Assembly (NCBI GenBank): GCA_963854835.1
Contig: OY978527.1
Location: 43,288,040-43,352,039, forward strand
Origin: Megamerina dolium
Lineage: Eukaryota > Arthropoda > Insecta > Diptera > Megamerinidae
Length of the DNA: 64,000 nucleotides
Reading direction: 5' to 3'
Part shown: positions 59,722-64,000 of the stretch, piece after piece
How positions within the stretch are numbered: the stretch's first letter is position 1
Layout of the letters: every line of letters starts with the position of its first letter
Position numbers and translations under genes: made by a program
The notes under the pieces: model-generated
The model's database searches: none
Seen by the model: only the letters and a program-made list of their open reading frames with translations
What the model was told of the DNA's origin: nothing

Positions 59722-61005
59722 AGCACAAAAATCCATTTCGAGGTTTCAAAAGTATAGGGCTAGAATTCGACATCTGTCAAACTGAGTTGTTAAAACCATT
59801 TCTTTCTTTTTCAGTTCAAAGTCTGACATTTGCGAAAATGGATCGCTTAACTATCGCACAACGCATTAAAATTGTAAAAACCTACTACAAAAATGGTGAT
59901 TCTGCCACAGCCACATATCGTGCTTTAAGAGGAGATTATGGTTTACATAATCGTCCAACTACGCAAGCAATTGGCAAAATTGTGAAGAAATATGAAGAGA
60001 CTGGATCGGTTACAGATATTGTAAGGCCTGTGCATCATCGTTTCGCTCGTACCACCAAAAATATCGCTGCTGTAAGTGAAAGTGTTGCCGAAGACCCGAA
60101 TGTGTCGATTACAGGAATTAGGACTGTCTTACGGCACATTATGGCGTATTTTGCATTTGGATCTACACCTACATCCATATAAAATCCAGCTCACACAACA
60201 ACTGAAGCCAGCTGACCATTCACAACGTCGTAGATACGTCGAATGGGCGCTTGAACAACAGGCGGTGGACGGCGATTTTTCGAACAAAATTTTCTTCAGC
60301 GACGAAGCACATTTCTCACTCGGTGGGTATGTTAACAAACAAAATTGTCGTATTTGGGGTTCTGAGAATCCTCAAGTAATTGAAGAGAGGCCAGTACATC
60401 CACAAAAAGTCACTGCTTGGTGCGCTCTTTGGTCCGGAGGTATGATTGGACCTTACTTCTTCAAAAACGACGATGGAACGACTGTCACCGTCAATTCGGA
60501 GCGTTATGGTCATATGATAACCGACTTTTTTTTGCCTGCTATTGAAGAATACGACTTAGAGAATATGTGGTTTCAACAAGACGGTGCCACATGCCACACA
60601 ACTCGAGCGAATATGGCTTTATTGCAAGAGAAATTTTCTGGCAGCGTAATTTCTCGTCGTGGCGATATCAAGTGGCCACCAAGATCATGCGATTTGACAC
60701 CGCTTGACTTTTTTTGTGGGGCTACGCGAAAGACCGTGTTTATGTAGATAAACCTTTAACTCTTGAGCACCTAAAAACCAACATTCGTCACGTTATGGCT
60801 GAGATACCGTCAAAAAGTAGTCGAAAATTACCTCAAAAGAATCGATGCTTGCAACAATTCGCGTGGTGGTCATTTAAATGATGTAGTATTTCACACATAA
60901 TGTCAACGTTCAAACTTTATAATAAAAAAGAAATATCATGATAAAAAATATTTTATATGTGTTTTATTTACATTTACTTTTGAAACCGCAAAATGGATAA
61001 CCCTT
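59722..61005 (+). mobile_element. Mariner-like element of DD41D type (about 1.28 kb)
   Basis: The left end around 59730-59755 (CCATTTCGAGGTTTCAAAAG) and right end 60977-61005 (inverse of CCATTTTGCGGTTTCAAAAG) are inverted copies. TA follows the right end at 61006-61007. The outermost left bases and left TA are degraded, so the start is approximate. Spacing and motifs of its transposase set it apart from the other mariners here. The DD41D (rosa) group was described from the tephritid Ceratitis rosa. Confidence 0.8.
59838..60900 (+). pseudogene. DD41D mariner-like transposase with three frameshifts
   Basis: The ATG at 59838 gives MDRLTIAQRIKIVKTYYKNG and an HTH region, then RPTTQAIGKIVKKYEETGSV. 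Around 60105-60120 a small deletion shifts the frame, between VSI and QELGLSYGTLWRIL. The next open frame carries FFSDEAHFSLGGYVNKQNCR (first D), KVTAWCALW, FQQDGATCHT (second D) and RSCDLTPLDFF. Forty-one residues separate the second D from the LDFF aspartate. One T is missing from a T run at about 60710. After restoring that phase the text reads WGYAKDRVYVDKP; a third shift near 60810 leads to KVVENYLKRIDACNN and GGHLNDVVFHT with stop at 60898-60900. All three catalytic aspartates survive; only the frame is broken. Confidence 0.88.
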
Positions 61006-61007
61006 TA

Positions 61008-64000
61008 TGATTGGAGCACCAAACGATAGAATTTATACAACCAAATATATCGTTAATATTTTTAAAATAATTTCAAATATCCCCTAGAAATTTTGGAAAT
61101 GCTCAATTTCTTAATCAACAATAATGAAATCCAAAACTAGTAAAACTAATATCCCAAACAATAGTTTAAGAGAGTCGAATGACTTTAAACTACTTCTTTA
61201 ACAAGTACACAACAAGTTGACGATTGCATCAATGTTCCATGCTTATATCCTTCTGCACGTTGCACTACATTGTCAGCTGTATGAAATGCCATTTATTATA
61301 TTTTGAATACTATTACTTTAAGCTCTGTATTGCTTATCTGAGTGAATACAATTTAAACAAAAGACTTAATTGTGTTTTTAGAGTAAATTCCATTTTAATC
61401 TTCAAACCAGAATGTTCTAAATCTACTTTTGATGGCAATTTCCTATTGCTAATATGTAAGAAAGCGTGACAAATTTCTTCAATTTGGGAGCCTTTGGTTA
61501 AAATACATCGAGATAAAAGCATATGCATATACTTATATTGGAAATGGAATGACTAATTTATGAAATTAATAGATTTCAATCTAATTGCAAAATTTACCAT
61601 AATTGTAATCGATATTATCAACAAGAGAAAACTTGAATATTTTTAAACATGTGACGAAAGTGTAATAATCTAATAGGCATAGGAGTGTACTCGTTTAAGT
61701 ATTATTACGAATATTAGACGCATGTATACATGAGTGATATGAATTGCGATATTGAGACAACGGCATAACGAATGCTACTTATATTAGAGTATAACAACAA
61801 TTTGTAAAAATTGCGTTGAGTGTTTCCTATGCATATGCAATAATTTTACGTGCTCAAAGTTCAAGAACTTGCGGCATTCATTCCACCCTAAGGTCATATG
61901 AATTTTATAGAGCAGAACAAATGAATTGAAATGATTTTCGATTTTTTTCCTATTTCTTCCAAAGAGATTTCAGATACGAAAGTATATATAGGTAGGTACG
62001 TATGATCTTACGTTACATGTGCGTTACAAAACGCAGACAAACAACCAATACAAAATGTAGGTAACTCATGCAATCTATATATGTAATAATATTAACAACA
62101 ATGAGAACAAGTAGTCGTTAATATGTATCCTCAAAGAAAATTCATATACATATATATACCTACACATTTACATAATCCATCTCTATATATCTGTTGTACA
62201 TTGTGTATACTTAGCATTTCGTAACAATTGCGTCAACAACAACAATCTGGACGAATTTTTGTAAAATACATAAGATGCACTTACGGTGCCCAGATGTTCG
62301 GTTTTTTATTAAAATGTCCCATCGAAATGTTGGTTCAGTTTTCAGTTTTACAAAAAAAAAAAACTGTTTGCCTTCATGCCTCATTTTATCAATTCTTTCA
62401 TATGTGTAAGTAATAATTGTAGTCAATTGTAGTTTTTTATAATTTTTGCTTAATCAATCCCTGGTGGCATTACTCTGAGATTTAATATTTTATAATCTAA
62501 AACTGACTGAAATCAAAGATCATTGAATGATATATCCAAATTTTGGATTCAAAATATCTGGTCACCGTAGGTATACTTATACTATACATACATACATATA
62601 ATATTTTATGATGTGGATATTCTTATATGTAGTAAGAGATATTCGTATATATAACATAAATATGTACAAAAATACACGAGGCCATACAAATATGTATGTA
62701 ACACAGAAAAAAGAAAAAATTGTGCCATAAAATTGTATGGATTATTATACAAGATCACTTGTTTTTGACGTTGTTGCTGCTATTTTATGATTACACGCGA
62801 CCATAAAAACCACCGTCAAGGCACAAAAAGACAGTGAGATTAACGAAAATCAACGTATTAAGGCTTAAACAGTTGTTAAAAGAAATGAAATACATGCAAA
62901 TTTTTTTTTTTAGCAATAAAAATATTGATTTGCTAAATGTCGTATGTTGAGGGGAACTTTTCTTGGGGAATTCAATTGTAATGGCATACTTTTAGGTACA
63001 TAGAAATAAAAACCGTTCAGAATAAAAAAATAGCCATAATGAAAAGAATAATTAGAAATAAATATATTGATATTTATACAACTAATTGCAAAAAATAAAT
63101 AAAAGGATTACCTTATATTAGTCCATTTCGAATGTTGTAACATTTGCGGTATTACTTTCAGCGAGCTTAGCCACAAGAGAATACTCTGTTCGAGAATTTT
63201 TCCTGGCAAATCTATATTGATGTTAGAATTTCCCGCTAGCTGCTGACATATGCAAACAATTGTAAATAATTGTTGTACAAAATTTATAAGTCAACACTAT
63301 TTTGGGAATTATGAACCAAGAAACGCATCTGATTCTCTTGTTGTGTTTGTTAAAATTCGGCAACATTCGAAGGGACATAATTAAAGAATTTTCAACCAAA
63401 ATTGTTGAGCTCAAAATCAACACCAATTTCAAAAAATCGTAAAAAATAAACAGTAAAATGTTTTTCGATGGTAAGTCCGAAGAAAAAATTGCATTCTTTA
63501 GCTAAAAAATTGCAAAATTGGAATTCTATACATGTAAGAACGTGTCGAATTTTAGGCCATTCCTCGACAGGCATGATTTATTTAGATTGATTTTTTAAGG
63601 CAGCCCTCTTAGAATAGGTACAATACAATATATTTGTGGAATTTTCTTCAATACAACATTTTCTTCACTTTTACTTAAATTGTTCCATTACTTAACAATT
63701 TCAATTGATTCTACACTTGGAACAAAATAATAAACTGTATTTAAATTTCGGGGAAAAAAGTGTATGAATTGGTATTGAATATTATTTTATAATTATTAAA
63801 TCATTGACATTCGATATGACCCCCCTTTTTGGCTACACCGAAGCTCCAACAATGTGTTCAGATAAAGTGGATGTCTACTGGCAAGTGTATAAAGTCATTT
63901 GTATGTGTATATACATACAATACCTCAAACATACAGAAGTATACATATACCACCATATACGCACGTAGGTATATTGATCATAAAGATGCCAAACAAACAA
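61008..64000. other. Unassigned AT-rich DNA
   Basis: No gene or element recognised up to the window end. Short frames are chance or low-complexity. Confidence 0.5.

Noticed and set aside
1..64000. CRISPR arrays, bacterial operons, viral genes or toxin genes
   Set aside because: None seen. The DNA is insect-like, and the only repeats of suitable size are microsatellites and transposon ends.

Overview
The window is strongly AT-rich, microsatellite-rich eukaryotic DNA with no operons and no dense coding. The catalogue of relics (many mariner and Tc1 lineages, Jockey-like and other LINEs, a tRNA-derived SINE) points to an insect, most likely a higher fly. A tephritid fruit fly is plausible, partly because DD41D mariners were described from Ceratitis, but no host marker gene proves it. 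It reads as a gene-poor intergenic region or the inside of a very large intron. The only convincing non-transposon ORF is at 57576-58145 (minus): 189 aa, single exon, with a signal peptide, seven further cysteines and a hydrophobic C-terminus like a GPI-anchored surface protein. I do not recognise it.

Layout. 1-1 kb: RNase H end of a LINE. 1.8-3.5 kb: a complete Tc1 element with inverted/direct repeats, TA duplication and an uninterrupted 346-aa DD34E transposase. 4.5-8.6 kb: mariner scrap, SINE with an unusual tail, mariner (family A copy 1), second SINE. 8.6-19 kb: mostly unassigned AT-rich DNA with one LINE 3' end at 13.3 kb. 19-22.3 kb: SINE, mariner A copy 2, then a second Tc1 only 7 bp further on. 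26.5-28.5 kb: SINE followed by a 5'-truncated Jockey-like LINE with a clean target duplication. 31.4-34.7 kb: internally deleted mariner-like relic, a stem-loop, and mariner B copy 1 carrying a nested LINE fragment. 39-46.8 kb: LINE relics and a decayed SINE. 48-49 kb: mariner B copy 2. 51.5-55 kb: LINE relic and two SINEs. 56.6-61 kb: three mariner relics bracketing the candidate gene. The rest is unassigned.

How the parts relate. The elements act through their own or related transposases and reverse transcriptases; nothing suggests a shared host pathway. Three SINE copies have perfect 11-14 bp target duplications and tRNA-type A and B boxes, so the family moved relatively recently. Its sense strand ends in a T-rich, TTTA-like tail after a GCCACATA core. 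A LINE family in the same window ends in the same core followed by TAAG repeats, which suggests a possible partner. Family labels (mariner A, mariner B, LINE-TAAG, Tc1-A, Tc1-B) are local to this report. All element ends and lesions were read by eye by comparing copies within the window.
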